This document shows, piece by piece, positions 20,275 through 27,636 of a DNA stretch of 64,000 nt. The number at the start of each line of letters is the position of its first letter. Position 1 is the stretch's first letter. The translations under genes were made by a program, and so were the position numbers. This DNA comes from Rugamonas brunnea (GTDB lineage Bacteria > Pseudomonadota > Gammaproteobacteria > Burkholderiales > Burkholderiaceae_D): assembly GCF_014042345.1 (NCBI RefSeq), contig NZ_JACEZT010000001.1, positions 124,001 to 188,000 on the forward strand. The letters are read 5' to 3'. The notes beneath the pieces are model-generated. The model ran no database searches and had not been told where the DNA came from. It worked only from the letters and a program-made list of their open reading frames with translations.

Positions 20275-21785
20275 TTGGCCTTGGCCATGCCGCGCCAGCG
20301 GTCGAAGTTGGCCTCGTCCTGGGAGCCGACGAAATCGCCGTTGTCCACGCCATCCTTCAGGCTGACCCAATCCATCCATGCGCCCACGTCGCCGCCCAGC
20401 TCCTGGAACAGGGCCGGCATCGGCAGCCAGGACTGGATGTACTTCTCCGGCTCGTTCTCGAAGATGTCCTGGCAGTGGTCCGAGCAGAAGTGGTACTTCT
20501 CGCCCTTGTATTCGGTCTCGCGGTGGCAGCTCAGCGTGGGATCGCCCGGCTCGTTGAACACGGACGGCAGCTGGCAGCACTGGCACAGCTTGGCCAGGCC
20601 GAAGTTCTTGAACGGCGTGCCTGCATCGGCCAGCTTCTTGATGTGCTTCCAGCGCGGCCGGTAGTACTTGTCGAACGTGGTCGGGTACTTGGCCGACAGC
20701 CATTCCATGTCGTCTTCGGATGGAATCCAGCTGTGGAAGGCGGTACCGAAGCTCCACTGGTACAGGCCCAGCATGAACTGGTGCGACATGTGGTCGATCG
20801 CCTCGCCGGCGTCCGCCCAGCCCTTGGGAGGACGGATGCCGTAGCGCGCCAGGTCGCGGAACAGCGCGCCGCCGTTTTCCTCGCCGTAGATCTCCCACGC
20901 CTCGCGCCACGACATGACGCGCTTGGGCAGCATGTAATCCATCATGGTGCTGACCAGGCCCAGCACGCGGAAGCCGCGCCAGAACCACTTGTCGATCCAG
21001 CCCTGCACGATAGGCAGGTTGTCCGGGTCCTGCTCCAGCATGAACTTGATGCATTCCAGGCCCAGCGTCATGTGGCGCGCTTCGTCCGACTGGGCCGAGA
21101 AGCCGAAGGTGACGGTGGCCATGTCGCCGTTGTAGGCGGCGCCGGACATGAAGGGCACGAACAGCAGGTTGGTCAGCACGTATTCGAACGAGAAGCCGAT
21201 GGCGATCATGAATTCGAACGGACCGGCCGACATCGCGTCGTCAAAGAACGAACGGGCCACCGAGGTGTACCAGATGCGGTCGCGCTGGTCGGCGAAGGCG
21301 TGGAAGCCGTTGTAGTACTTGTTGTAGTTCGACAGCGCGTGGATCTGGGTCTGCGCGTGGCGGATCTCGTCGATGGCCTGCATCTGGCAAGCCACCTGCG
21401 TGCCCACGCCGGGGAACTCGCGGCCGGCGCGCGAGAAGCCCTTGTGCGCTGCGTACTCGCCGGGGCTAATCGCCTGCAGGAAGATCTTCAGGGCGCTCAG
21501 ATAGCGCGCGTCCGTGATGTTCAGGTGGCCGTTGTTCTGGGCATGCGCGTCGATCACGGCGTAGAACTTGCGCTCCTTCTCGGCCTGGTATTTCCAGTAC
21601 GAGTCCATGGTCAGACGGAACGGGTCTTCCCACTTTTCCCAGTCGTGGATCTTGATGCCCTCGTAGCGCGCGTACGGGAACACTTCCTCCTGCGGCTGGT
21701 AGCTGGTTTCCCACGCCAGGTCACGGGTGAGCAAACGGTATTTTTCCTTCAGGCCCAGCTTGGGCTTGGTGACTTTGGTGTCCAT
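20268..21785 (-). CDS. dmpN: Phenol hydroxylase large oxygenase subunit P3
   Basis: A 505-aa catalytic alpha subunit that hydroxylates phenol (and methylphenols) to catechols at a carboxylate-bridged diiron site. The ligands Glu110, Glu140-x2-His143 (DEIRH) and Glu201, Glu235-x2-His238 (DEARH) are all present. A C-terminal Cys cluster (CQCCQLPSV..., FCSDHC) is typical of the DmpN/TouA group. Start ATG 21785 has AAGGAA upstream and begins at the family N-terminus MDTKVTKPKLGLKEKYR; the longer open frame upstream is shadow of dmpM. The 3' end runs into a 10-bp tandem repeat. Confidence 0.97.
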   Translation of the reverse strand: MDTKVTKPKLGLKEKYRLLTRDLAWETSYQPQEEVFPYARYEGIKIHDWEKWEDPFRLTMDSYWKYQAEKERKFYAVIDAHAQNNGHLNITDARYLSALKIFLQAISPGEYAAHKGFSRAGREFPGVGTQVACQMQAIDEIRHAQTQIHALSNYNKYYNGFHAFADQRDRIWYTSVARSFFDDAMSAGPFEFMIAIGFSFEYVLTNLLFVPFMSGAAYNGDMATVTFGFSAQSDEARHMTLGLECIKFMLEQDPDNLPIVQGWIDKWFWRGFRVLGLVSTMMDYMLPKRVMSWREAWEIYGEENGGALFRDLARYGIRPPKGWADAGEAIDHMSHQFMLGLYQWSFGTAFHSWIPSEDDMEWLSAKYPTTFDKYYRPRWKHIKKLADAGTPFKNFGLAKLCQCCQLPSVFNEPGDPTLSCHRETEYKGEKYHFCSDHCQDIFENEPEKYIQSWLPMPALFQELGGDVGAWMDWVSLKDGVDNGDFVGSQDEANFDRWRGMAKANK

Positions 21786-21796
21786 GTCGTGATTCC

Positions 21797-22066
21797 TTAA
21801 TTGTTCCAGTGGAGCGTGAGTTCGTCTTCCGTCTCGTCGACGTTGCCGCTGAGCGTGATCAGGTTGACCTGCAATTCCTGCAGATCGAACTGGGCGCCGG
21901 TCTGCTCCTCGATGGAGCTGCGGCGGATCACCAGGTGGCCAGGGGCGTTGATCTTGACCATGGCCGGATCGCGCTTGATGGTGGCTTCCGGGTTGTCGGC
22001 CAGGATGGCGTCGATGATGGGGCGGGTCGCTTCGTTCGCTTGCAGTGCGATAAATACAGTGGACAT
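21797..22066 (-). CDS. dmpM: Phenol hydroxylase regulatory (coupling) component P2
   Basis: An 89-aa cofactor-less effector protein that docks on the oxygenase and couples electron transfer to hydroxylation. It has the family pattern STVFIALQANEATRPIIDAILADNPEAT and the SIEEQTGAQFDLQELQVNLITLSGNVDE core. It lies 9 bp after dmpL and 11 bp before dmpN. Confidence 0.95.
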   Translation of the reverse strand: MSTVFIALQANEATRPIIDAILADNPEATIKRDPAMVKINAPGHLVIRRSSIEEQTGAQFDLQELQVNLITLSGNVDETEDELTLHWNN

Positions 22067-22075
22067 GGTGTCTCC

Positions 22076-23068
22076 TCAGACTTCGATGCCGATTTTGTTC
22101 ATACGCGCCTTGAAGGCCGCCACTTCGTCGCCGAGCACCTCGTCGGCCTCCGCGCCCAGCGCCAGACCGGCCACCGGCAGCAAGGCAGCCGCCGCGCGGT
22201 TGCTCCACTTCTGCATCCAGTCCTGCAGCACCGCGCGGTTATGCGACGATTCCGCCGCGGCGGTGCGCAGCACGGCATCGACCCACTTGCGGGTTTCGTC
22301 GAACCAGTCGTTCATGAACTGGGTGAGCATGGCGACGGCAGAACCGCCGGCCGTGGACCAGGTGTCGTCCACCACGCGCTCGTAAATCAGCGGGTACAAC
22401 AAGCCGTCCAGCGCCGCGTTCTGCGCCACGAACAGCTCGAACGGATCGCGCAGCACCAGGCAGTCTTCGATATAGCGGCGCAGCGGCTGCCATGCATCGT
22501 CGCTCATCCACGCGCGCTTGCCCTCGGCCAGCGCGTCCGTGCCCTCCAACAGCAGGCCAAGGCGCGACAGGTACTGTGCGATGCCCAGGTTGTCCATCGC
22601 GTGATACATGCATGGCTGGGTGAAGATGGTGCTGTAGCCATAGCCGCAGATGAAGGTGTTGTTCAGGTTCGCGCCGTAGGCCGCATGACGCAGCGGCACC
22701 AGCACGCGCAGGGCTGCCTCTTTCAAGTTGTCCGGCAGCGCGTCGGCCAGGCCGCGCGATTCGACGAAGCTGAAGTTGGCTTCGGCCGTGTCCTGCTGGC
22801 GCGCGCGGGCCAGCGTGTAGGTGTTGTAGTAGAACTGGCGCGGGTCCTTCAGCGCGTACCAGTCGGCCATCACGATCTTGGTGATGGACGCGTCGTACAG
22901 CTCCTGGCTCGGGTCCCAGGTGGGGCGATAGTGCAGGTTCTCGGCAGCCTGGATATCGTAGCTGCCCTCTTGGTAGCGCGAGGCTGGCTTGTCGCCGAAG
23001 CGGCGCGCCAGGTGGTCAAAGGTTTGCCGCAGGGGCTGGATGCTCAGTGTTTGCAGATCGATTTGCAT
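22076..23068 (-). CDS. dmpL: Phenol hydroxylase small oxygenase subunit P1 (beta)
   Basis: A 330-aa beta subunit, structurally similar to the alpha subunit but without diiron ligands. Recognised by MQIDLQTLSIQPLRQTFDHLARRFGDKPASRYQEGSYDIQ, HYRPTWDP and FSFVESRGLADALPDNLKE. The ATG at 23068 is the family start; a TTG four codons upstream is also open but unlikely. It scaffolds the alpha subunit in the heterohexamer. Confidence 0.95.
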   Translation of the reverse strand: MQIDLQTLSIQPLRQTFDHLARRFGDKPASRYQEGSYDIQAAENLHYRPTWDPSQELYDASITKIVMADWYALKDPRQFYYNTYTLARARQQDTAEANFSFVESRGLADALPDNLKEAALRVLVPLRHAAYGANLNNTFICGYGYSTIFTQPCMYHAMDNLGIAQYLSRLGLLLEGTDALAEGKRAWMSDDAWQPLRRYIEDCLVLRDPFELFVAQNAALDGLLYPLIYERVVDDTWSTAGGSAVAMLTQFMNDWFDETRKWVDAVLRTAAAESSHNRAVLQDWMQKWSNRAAAALLPVAGLALGAEADEVLGDEVAAFKARMNKIGIEV

Positions 23069-23089
23069 GGTGGTTCTCAAATAAGATGG

Positions 23090-23377
23090 TTAAGCATCGG
23101 TGGACTTGAACGGGTGCGCCGTCGCATCGGACAGGCGCCAGTCCCAATCGTCGGGCGTGTCGGACGGCGCGGACGCCGGCAGCACTTCCACCTGGTTGGC
23201 CTCGCAGAATTCCGCGTAGGCGTCCGGGGTGAGGATCAGCTCGACGAACAGTTCCGGCTCGCCGATGGCGAACTCGAACTCGATGAAGTCCTTTCCGCGC
23301 CCGCCGCGCGGACGCACGAAGCGGCGCGTGGTGTCGAGCGCGCGGGGCGCGGTGGCCGTGTCCAGAACGGGTTGCAT
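23090..23377 (-). CDS. dmpK: Phenol hydroxylase assembly component P0
   Basis: A 95-aa P0 protein needed for productive assembly of the oxygenase, possibly iron incorporation, rather than for turnover. Family features are RRFVRPRGGRGKDFIEFEFAIGEPELFVELILTPDAYAEFCEANQVEVL. It is first of the K-L-M-N-O-P block, but here it follows the catechol dioxygenase gene instead of the operon promoter. Confidence 0.92.
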   Translation of the reverse strand: MQPVLDTATAPRALDTTRRFVRPRGGRGKDFIEFEFAIGEPELFVELILTPDAYAEFCEANQVEVLPASAPSDTPDDWDWRLSDATAHPFKSTDA

Positions 23378-23386
23378 GGCGGCCTC

Positions 23387-24322
23387 TCAGCTGACCACGG
23401 TCAGGAAGGTTTCATGCAGCTTGCGCTGCACATAGTCCAGGCCACCCTCGCCGACCAGGCCATCGAAGGTCCAGGTCAGCGGCGCGTGGTCCGGATACGG
23501 CGTGCGGTCTTCCTTGAACGTCTCGAAGCGGTTGCCCGACGGGTCGAACGCGTAGATGGTGCAGCCGCGCGTGACGCCGTGGCGGGTCGGGCCGATGTCG
23601 ACCGGCACCTTGTGCATCGACATGATGTCGCCGGCGCGCAGCACGTGGTCCCAGCTATCCATCAAGAACGAGCAGTGGTGCAGCTTGCCCGGCTCGGGGA
23701 ATTCGCCGAACGCGATGTCGTGCGACTTGATCGAGCAGCTCAGGAAGATCACCTGGTTGGCCTTGCCGTCCGGCGTGAGGATGTGCTCGACCAGCGTGAA
23801 GCCCAGCACGTCCACGAACAGCTTACGCACTTCCTCGATGTTGGGGCCATACAGCAGCGCGTGATCGAGGCGGCGCGGCGCGATGCCGCGTTCCGACTGC
23901 GGGCTCCACGGCGTGGGATTGACGCCGCCGCAGCCGTTACCGTGCGGCGCCTTTTCCGCATACAGCTCGATGGTGTGGCCGCTGGCGACCACGAAGCGCA
24001 CACGCTCGCCCGTTTCCAGCATCTCGCGCGCAGGGATGCGCTCGGTCTTGACGCCGTATTCCTTCAGGTCCGCTTCCAGCTGGTTCAGCGTCTTCACGTT
24101 CAGCACCTTGAAGCCGATGAAGTCCAGGCCGGCGCGGTCGGCCTGGCGCAGCACCACGCTGGCGTGATCGATCTCGTCCCAGCACTTGAGGTAGACGCGG
24201 CCTTGCTCGTCGCGGCCCGTTTCCTCCATGCCCATCACGTCGCGGTAGTGGCGCACGCCTTCGTCCAGATCGAGAACGCGGATTTGTACATGCCCTGGAC
24301 GTAAAACACCTGTCATTGCCAT
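23387..24322 (-). CDS. dmpB: Catechol 2,3-dioxygenase
   Basis: A 311-aa extradiol dioxygenase (VOC fold, two modules) that cleaves catechol to 2-hydroxymuconic semialdehyde. The Fe(II) ligands are His154 (RLDHALLYG), a His at 215/216 (LHHCSFLMDSWDH) and Glu267 (NRFETFK). An AGGAGA site sits 6 nt before ATG 24322; the second Met (24316) is less well placed. In Pseudomonas CF600 this gene lies after dmpQ and downstream of the hydroxylase; here it precedes the hydroxylase block. Confidence 0.97.
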   Translation of the reverse strand: MAMTGVLRPGHVQIRVLDLDEGVRHYRDVMGMEETGRDEQGRVYLKCWDEIDHASVVLRQADRAGLDFIGFKVLNVKTLNQLEADLKEYGVKTERIPAREMLETGERVRFVVASGHTIELYAEKAPHGNGCGGVNPTPWSPQSERGIAPRRLDHALLYGPNIEEVRKLFVDVLGFTLVEHILTPDGKANQVIFLSCSIKSHDIAFGEFPEPGKLHHCSFLMDSWDHVLRAGDIMSMHKVPVDIGPTRHGVTRGCTIYAFDPSGNRFETFKEDRTPYPDHAPLTWTFDGLVGEGGLDYVQRKLHETFLTVVS

Positions 24323-24356
24323 TTGAAGTCTCCTGGTTGTTATAGAAAAAGCTGGG

Positions 24357-24683
24357 TCAAGCCTGTTTGCTGGAAGGCTGGTCCAGTACTGCGCGTTTCA
24401 TGTGGCCGAGCACGCGGATTTCGAGATCCGTGCTCGGGGTGATGCGGCATGCGAGCACCCTGCCCTCGCGTTCATCGTCCGCATCGACGTGGCAGCGGCT
24501 CATCGGCTTTTGCGCGTAGCGGCCCGACAGCACCTCCACCTTGCACACACCGCAGGCGCCGCCGCGGCAACCGAGCGGAATCCCGCGCCGGCCCAGGCGA
24601 ACCATCCCTTCCAGCACCGACTTGTCGTCGGGGCAGGAAAAGACTTCCTGGGTTTCGTTGACCGTTATGTTGAAAGTCGTCAC
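24357..24683 (-). CDS. dmpQ: Plant-type [2Fe-2S] ferredoxin (DmpQ/XylT-like)
   Basis: A 108-aa chloroplast-type ferredoxin that in related operons reductively reactivates catechol 2,3-dioxygenase oxidised by 4-methylcatechol. The cluster cysteines are Cys39, Cys44, Cys47 and Cys79 (CRGGACGVCK). The start is GTG at 24683 with GGAGG 6 nt upstream. It directly precedes dmpB, its functional partner, and is the first recognised enzyme gene after the sigma-54 promoter. Confidence 0.92.
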   Translation of the reverse strand: MTTFNITVNETQEVFSCPDDKSVLEGMVRLGRRGIPLGCRGGACGVCKVEVLSGRYAQKPMSRCHVDADDEREGRVLACRITPSTDLEIRVLGHMKRAVLDQPSSKQA

Positions 24684-24698
24684 GATCGCCTCCGGCCG

Positions 24699-24845
24699 TC
24701 AGTGGGGACGGTGGGAATGGCGGCTTCGACCGGATCGGGATGGGGCTGACGCCGCAAGGCCGTAGCCGTAGCCGTGGCCGAACGTGGGCGAGGTGGACAA
24801 GGCTGGCGTATCGCCGCCAGTCCGCAGATGGGCTGCTCGTTTCAT
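24699..24845 (-). CDS. Small ORF at the head of the phenol operon (48 aa)
   Basis: An ATG at 24845 with CAGGAGACAGCC directly upstream opens 48 codons ending at 24699, 15 bp before dmpQ: MKRAAHLRTGGDTPALSTSP, then a GHGYGYG stretch and a Ser/Arg/His-rich tail. It begins about 60 nt downstream of the expected transcript start. No family is recognised. It could be a real small protein, a translated leader that couples to dmpQ, or chance; the good ribosome site is the only positive evidence. Confidence 0.4.
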   Translation of the reverse strand: MKRAAHLRTGGDTPALSTSPTFGHGYGYGLAASAPSRSGRSRHSHRPH

Positions 24846-24918
24846 GGCTGTCTCCTGTGAAATCGGTTTGCCGGCTGTCGTCGGCAGAAAAAGATCGCAT
24901 GTCTTTTTCCAGCTATTT

Positions 24919-24934
24919 AGCAAGCGCCGTGCCA
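24919..24934 (-). promoter_or_regulatory. Sigma-54 (RpoN) promoter of the phenol operon
   Basis: On the minus strand TGGCAC (24934-24929), five bases GGCGC, then TTGCT (24923-24919), an exact match to the -24/-12 consensus TGGCAC-N5-TTGCW. The transcript should begin near 24908. It drives the operon Q-B-K-L-M-N-O-P-C-E-H-I-F-G and needs an AAA+ activator, supplied at 28279-29955. Confidence 0.93.
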
Positions 24935-25000
24935 CTTAGTAAGTCATTGATTTAAAAAGACAATGCAATAACCGCATCCTGAAAGATTCATGCCCGGCTC

Positions 25001-25043
25001 GACAAATTCGTTAAGCGGTAAACCGTCGTTGGACAAATTTGTC
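25001..25043 (-). promoter_or_regulatory. Paired upstream activator sites for the DmpR-type regulator
   Basis: GACAAATTTGTC at 25032-25043 is a perfect 12-bp palindrome. GACAAATTCGTT at 25001-25012 matches it at 10 of 12 positions. They are 31 bp apart (three helical turns), about 93-135 bp upstream of the predicted start site. This fits the paired-UAS geometry of XylR/DmpR promoters, though the half-site sequence differs from the Pseudomonas TTGATC-type box. Confidence 0.65.
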
Positions 25044-25185
25044 AAATGGCCGTCGGTGCGCCGGAGAGCTACCGGATGCTGACTAATTGCTAATGGGAGT
25101 AAGCTAGGTCGCAGGACGGAATCGGAAACGCAGCGCGCTGCGGAGGGTGAGATTCTGAACTGGAGACAACCAACCAAGGAGAACA

Positions 25186-25662
25186 ATGATGGCGAAGAAT
25201 ACGATCTGCCTGTGGTACAACCATGACGCGGAAGAAGCCGCGCACTTCTACGCCCGCACTTTTCCCGACAGCTCTGTCGGCGCCGTGCACCGCGCGCCCT
25301 CTGATTTCCCGGGCGGTAAAGCGGGCAATGTGTTGACCGTTGAGTTCACGGTCTGCGGCATACCCTGCCTGGGCCTCAACGGTGGGGATATCTTCAAGCA
25401 TAACGAAGCATTCTCATTCCAGATCGCCACCGACGATCAGGCGGAAACCGACCGCTACTGGAACGCGATCATCAATAATGGCGGCTCGGCGAGCGCGTGC
25501 GGCTGGTGCAAGGATAAGTGGGGCCTGTCATGGCAGATCACACCGCGCGTGCTGACCGAGGCGATGGTACAGGGCGGTGACGTGGCAAAACGCGCCTTCG
25601 ACGCGATGATGAAGATGCAGAAGATCGACGTAGCCGCGATCGAGGCGGCGGTGCGCGGTTAA
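25186..25662 (+). CDS. PhnB-like VOC family protein
   Basis: A 158-aa protein of the PhnB / 3-demethylubiquinone-methyltransferase-like VOC family: NTICLWYNHDAEEAAHFYARTFPDSSVGAV, LTVEFTVCGIPCLGLNGGDIFKHNEAFSFQI, CGWCKDKWGLSWQITPRVL. These proteins are single-domain VOC folds of mostly unknown activity. AAGGAGAACA precedes a double ATG (25186 or 25189). It is divergent from the phenol operon and shares its intergenic region; a role in that pathway is not evident. Confidence 0.85.
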   Translation: MMAKNTICLWYNHDAEEAAHFYARTFPDSSVGAVHRAPSDFPGGKAGNVLTVEFTVCGIPCLGLNGGDIFKHNEAFSFQIATDDQAETDRYWNAIINNGGSASACGWCKDKWGLSWQITPRVLTEAMVQGGDVAKRAFDAMMKMQKIDVAAIEAAVRG

Positions 25663-26098
25663 ACCGTCGCAGGCTAAACTCAAACTGCTGTACTCTCGCC
25701 TATGCTTTAGAAAACCTCGAACTATCGTCGTTCCCGCGCAGGCGGGAACCCATAGGCCGCGTATTCAGAACATCAGTATGGATTCCCGCCAACGCGGGAA
25801 GGACGAATTGGAGGTTTGTCGAGATGCCCTCTATTCGTGGCCGTAATTGATCTTGTAGCCAAGCCAAGCGCGATCACCCCATCAGCGATAATTAATGATC
25901 TAGGACATTTTCAGCGTGAGAATGCGCGCATTTTACTTCTCGGCAAGATGGTATCCTGAGTACCAATCCCGGCCGCATTCAGCTAGGCAAGTAAATTGCG
26001 GACGTAGTATGCCAAGAGCCGACATCGATAAGGAAGCGCGGCGTGCCTGCCGACCTGGCCGCGCGGGGCGCCCCTTGGTCGGCTTTAGGGAGAACGTT
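25663..26098. other. Long intergenic stretch with a REP-like hairpin
   Basis: 436 bp after the VOC gene. The only clear structure is the REP-like element at 25726-25806. It is enclosed by AACCTC (25714-25719) and GAGGTT (25811-25816), which extend the inverted repeat. The remainder (25830-26090) is mixed A+T/G+C sequence with no supported gene; it may hold the promoter for the following small ORF. Confidence 0.6.
25726..25806. repeat. REP-like dispersed repeat, copy 1
   Basis: The left arm contains GTTCCCGCGCAGGCGGGAAC plus CCATAG and the right arm ATTCCCGCC...GCGGGAA. It is a nested hairpin of the REP/REPIN type. The 30-bp left part (25726-25755) is identical to 33645-33674. Confidence 0.9.
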
Positions 26099-26302
26099 AT
26101 GAGCAAAGGTACAGGAAGTGGGAGGGGTAGTCGCGGCGGCAATCAAGGTTCAGGGAAAAGCCGGGGCACTTCAAATGGCGGTGGTGGTGGCGATGGCCGT
26201 CCTGGAGCAGGTGCAGGTAAAGGGCCAGGGAATGCTGGAGGATGGCCAAGTACGACGGGAAGTATCTCAGGCGGAAACCGAAGCAATGGTCAACCGAGAT
26301 AA
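26099..26302 (+). CDS. Small glycine-rich hypothetical protein (67 aa)
   Basis: ATG 26099 follows AGGGAGAACGTT and opens 67 codons of very Gly/Ser/Arg/Asn-rich sequence (MSKGTGSGRGSRGGNQGSGK, then a run of five Gly, ending SGGNRSNGQPR). No family is recognised. It lies at the left border of the low-G+C rnlAB island and is followed by a structured RNA-like element. It may be a real disordered basic protein or a low-complexity chance ORF. Confidence 0.4.
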   Translation: MSKGTGSGRGSRGGNQGSGKSRGTSNGGGGGDGRPGAGAGKGPGNAGGWPSTTGSISGGNRSNGQPR

Positions 26303-26317
26303 TTAAGCAGATAAATG

Positions 26318-26387
26318 AGGCCCCCAGACTGAATTTTTATGTGAGTTTATTCAGTCTGGCTTCGGCCAGAAGCGGACGCACGGGGGC
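26318..26387 (+). other. Strong, mutually exclusive inverted repeats (possible structured RNA or terminator)
   Basis: CCAGACTGAAT (26323-26333) and ATTCAGTCTGG (26348-26358) are perfect 11-bp arms. The 3' arm also forms TCTGGC-TTCG-GCCAGA (26354-26369), a 6-bp stem with a UUCG tetraloop, so both cannot form together. An outer pair GGCCCCC (26318-26324) / GGGGGCC (26381-26387) encloses the whole. It lies between the Gly-rich ORF and the rnlAB promoter. Confidence 0.55.
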
Positions 26388-26454
26388 CGCACTGAAAGCG
26401 GGCATTGGCAGAGTGGGCTCTGCGCGCAGTAGGGTGCTCGCAAACCATACTTGC

Positions 26455-26484
26455 TAGACAGCCACCCGCAGCCGCAGGTATAAT
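26455..26484 (+). promoter_or_regulatory. Sigma-70 promoter of rnlAB
   Basis: -35 TAGACA (26455-26460), 18-bp spacer, perfect -10 TATAAT (26479-26484). The start site would fall near 26491, giving a ~70-nt leader before rnlA. Confidence 0.7.
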
Positions 26485-26562
26485 GAGAACCTTTTATCTA
26501 CAAGTTTGTGCTTTTACATCGTCCAGATGATAGATGACTAGCGCGCGTTCAAGGTGGACGGG

Positions 26563-27636
26563 ATGTCTGACTACAAAGACCTGAATCTGAATCGGGAGAC
26601 TCTGGATGCGAACATCCAGAGCTTCATGGTGTCGTACAGCTACACGCTGGACGGCGGGATTCAGTCGATTGAAAAACGAAAACGAGTCGTCTTTGGTGCT
26701 GCGGGCTCTGAGTATGCTACCGTAGATCTGCACCTGAACGGGACAGGTACGACGACTGTCCAATGGAAGATGGGGAAGAACCAGCCAGTAGGCGAGCAAC
26801 TTGCCGCCTACTTGAAAGCCACAATCAACCCTGCTGAGTTTGAGAATGTAAATTATTCCCTTAAGGGGATAACTAGTGATTCATTTGATCCGATTCTGGA
26901 CTGTCTTAATGAATCATCTGACATTGAAATCACCACTCTTCGAGATGAATCGATTTGCAAGCAGGTGACACTGAGAAGCGTTGCTCATCAGGATAGTCTC
27001 ACGCTTACCCACCATCGCACGACAAGGGTTTTGCAGATTCAGGGCAAACCTCTTTCTTGTTATCGTCGGGTCATATTTATGCTCACTGATCTTCTGGACT
27101 TGAAGGGGCTTGAGCAAGTTTTGTATCGAAAAGATGACAGCAGTGCGGAAATTGTCCGGCGGGAGATGGCTGAAGATTACCTGAAGGGATTTTTTCCTCG
27201 TAGCTATGGCTATCTTCCGGAGGCAGTCAAAAAACTGTTAATTTCTAGCTGCTGCGTCAAGTTGGCAGCTCCGAAGCTGCCTGACTATTGCTTGTTGCTT
27301 TATCCTGACCTGCGCTCGCTGGAAGGCGTCCTGAAACAGGAGATGAGTGGCTACTTGATGTCCGTTGCAGACACCACAGATGGATTTGGCGAATACTTTG
27401 ACGTTAAGCATGGCGTATGTACGCTGAAGCCTCAGTATGAAGCCGCTGTTGGGCACGCGGCGATGGTAGATGCCTTAAACAAAGGCTATAGTTTTTTCAG
27501 GAAGCACCGTCATACAATTTTCCACATGGAGGAATTTCCTGACGGCAGCAGAATGATAGATACGTTGGATAAGGCCATTAGTCTGTCAAAAGATGCTTAT
27601 GCAGCAATCGACGGACTTTATACGGCAAGAATGTAA
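26563..27636 (+). CDS. rnlA: RnlA-type toxin (RNase LS endoribonuclease)
   Basis: A 357-aa protein, the same length as E. coli RnlA. It shares its central signature LQIQGKPLSCYRRVIFMLTDLLDLKGLEQVL, plus YKDLNLNRE at the start, INPAEFENVN and KLAAPKLPDYCLLLYPDLRSLEGVLK. The C-terminal HEPN-type active site is Arg316-x4-His321 (RHTIFHME), equivalent to the RnlA Arg-x4-His. RnlA is the mRNA-degrading toxin that is freed from its antitoxin after T4-like infection. ATG 26563 (AAGGTGG upstream) is preferred to GTG 26554. Base composition is clearly lower in G+C than neighbours, suggesting horizontal gain. The stop codon directly abuts the rnlB ATG. Confidence 0.93.
   Translation: MSDYKDLNLNRETLDANIQSFMVSYSYTLDGGIQSIEKRKRVVFGAAGSEYATVDLHLNGTGTTTVQWKMGKNQPVGEQLAAYLKATINPAEFENVNYSLKGITSDSFDPILDCLNESSDIEITTLRDESICKQVTLRSVAHQDSLTLTHHRTTRVLQIQGKPLSCYRRVIFMLTDLLDLKGLEQVLYRKDDSSAEIVRREMAEDYLKGFFPRSYGYLPEAVKKLLISSCCVKLAAPKLPDYCLLLYPDLRSLEGVLKQEMSGYLMSVADTTDGFGEYFDVKHGVCTLKPQYEAAVGHAAMVDALNKGYSFFRKHRHTIFHMEEFPDGSRMIDTLDKAISLSKDAYAAIDGLYTARM

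Noticed and set aside
24735..24900. dmpQ extended upstream to ATG at 24900
   Set aside because: The upstream frame has no ferredoxin sequence, whereas GTG 24683 has GGAGG at the right distance and the standard N-terminus.
26318..26387. Integron attC site upstream of rnlAB
   Set aside because: The inverted repeats lack the RYYYAAC / GTTRRRY core sites and no integrase gene is present; kept only as an unexplained structured element.
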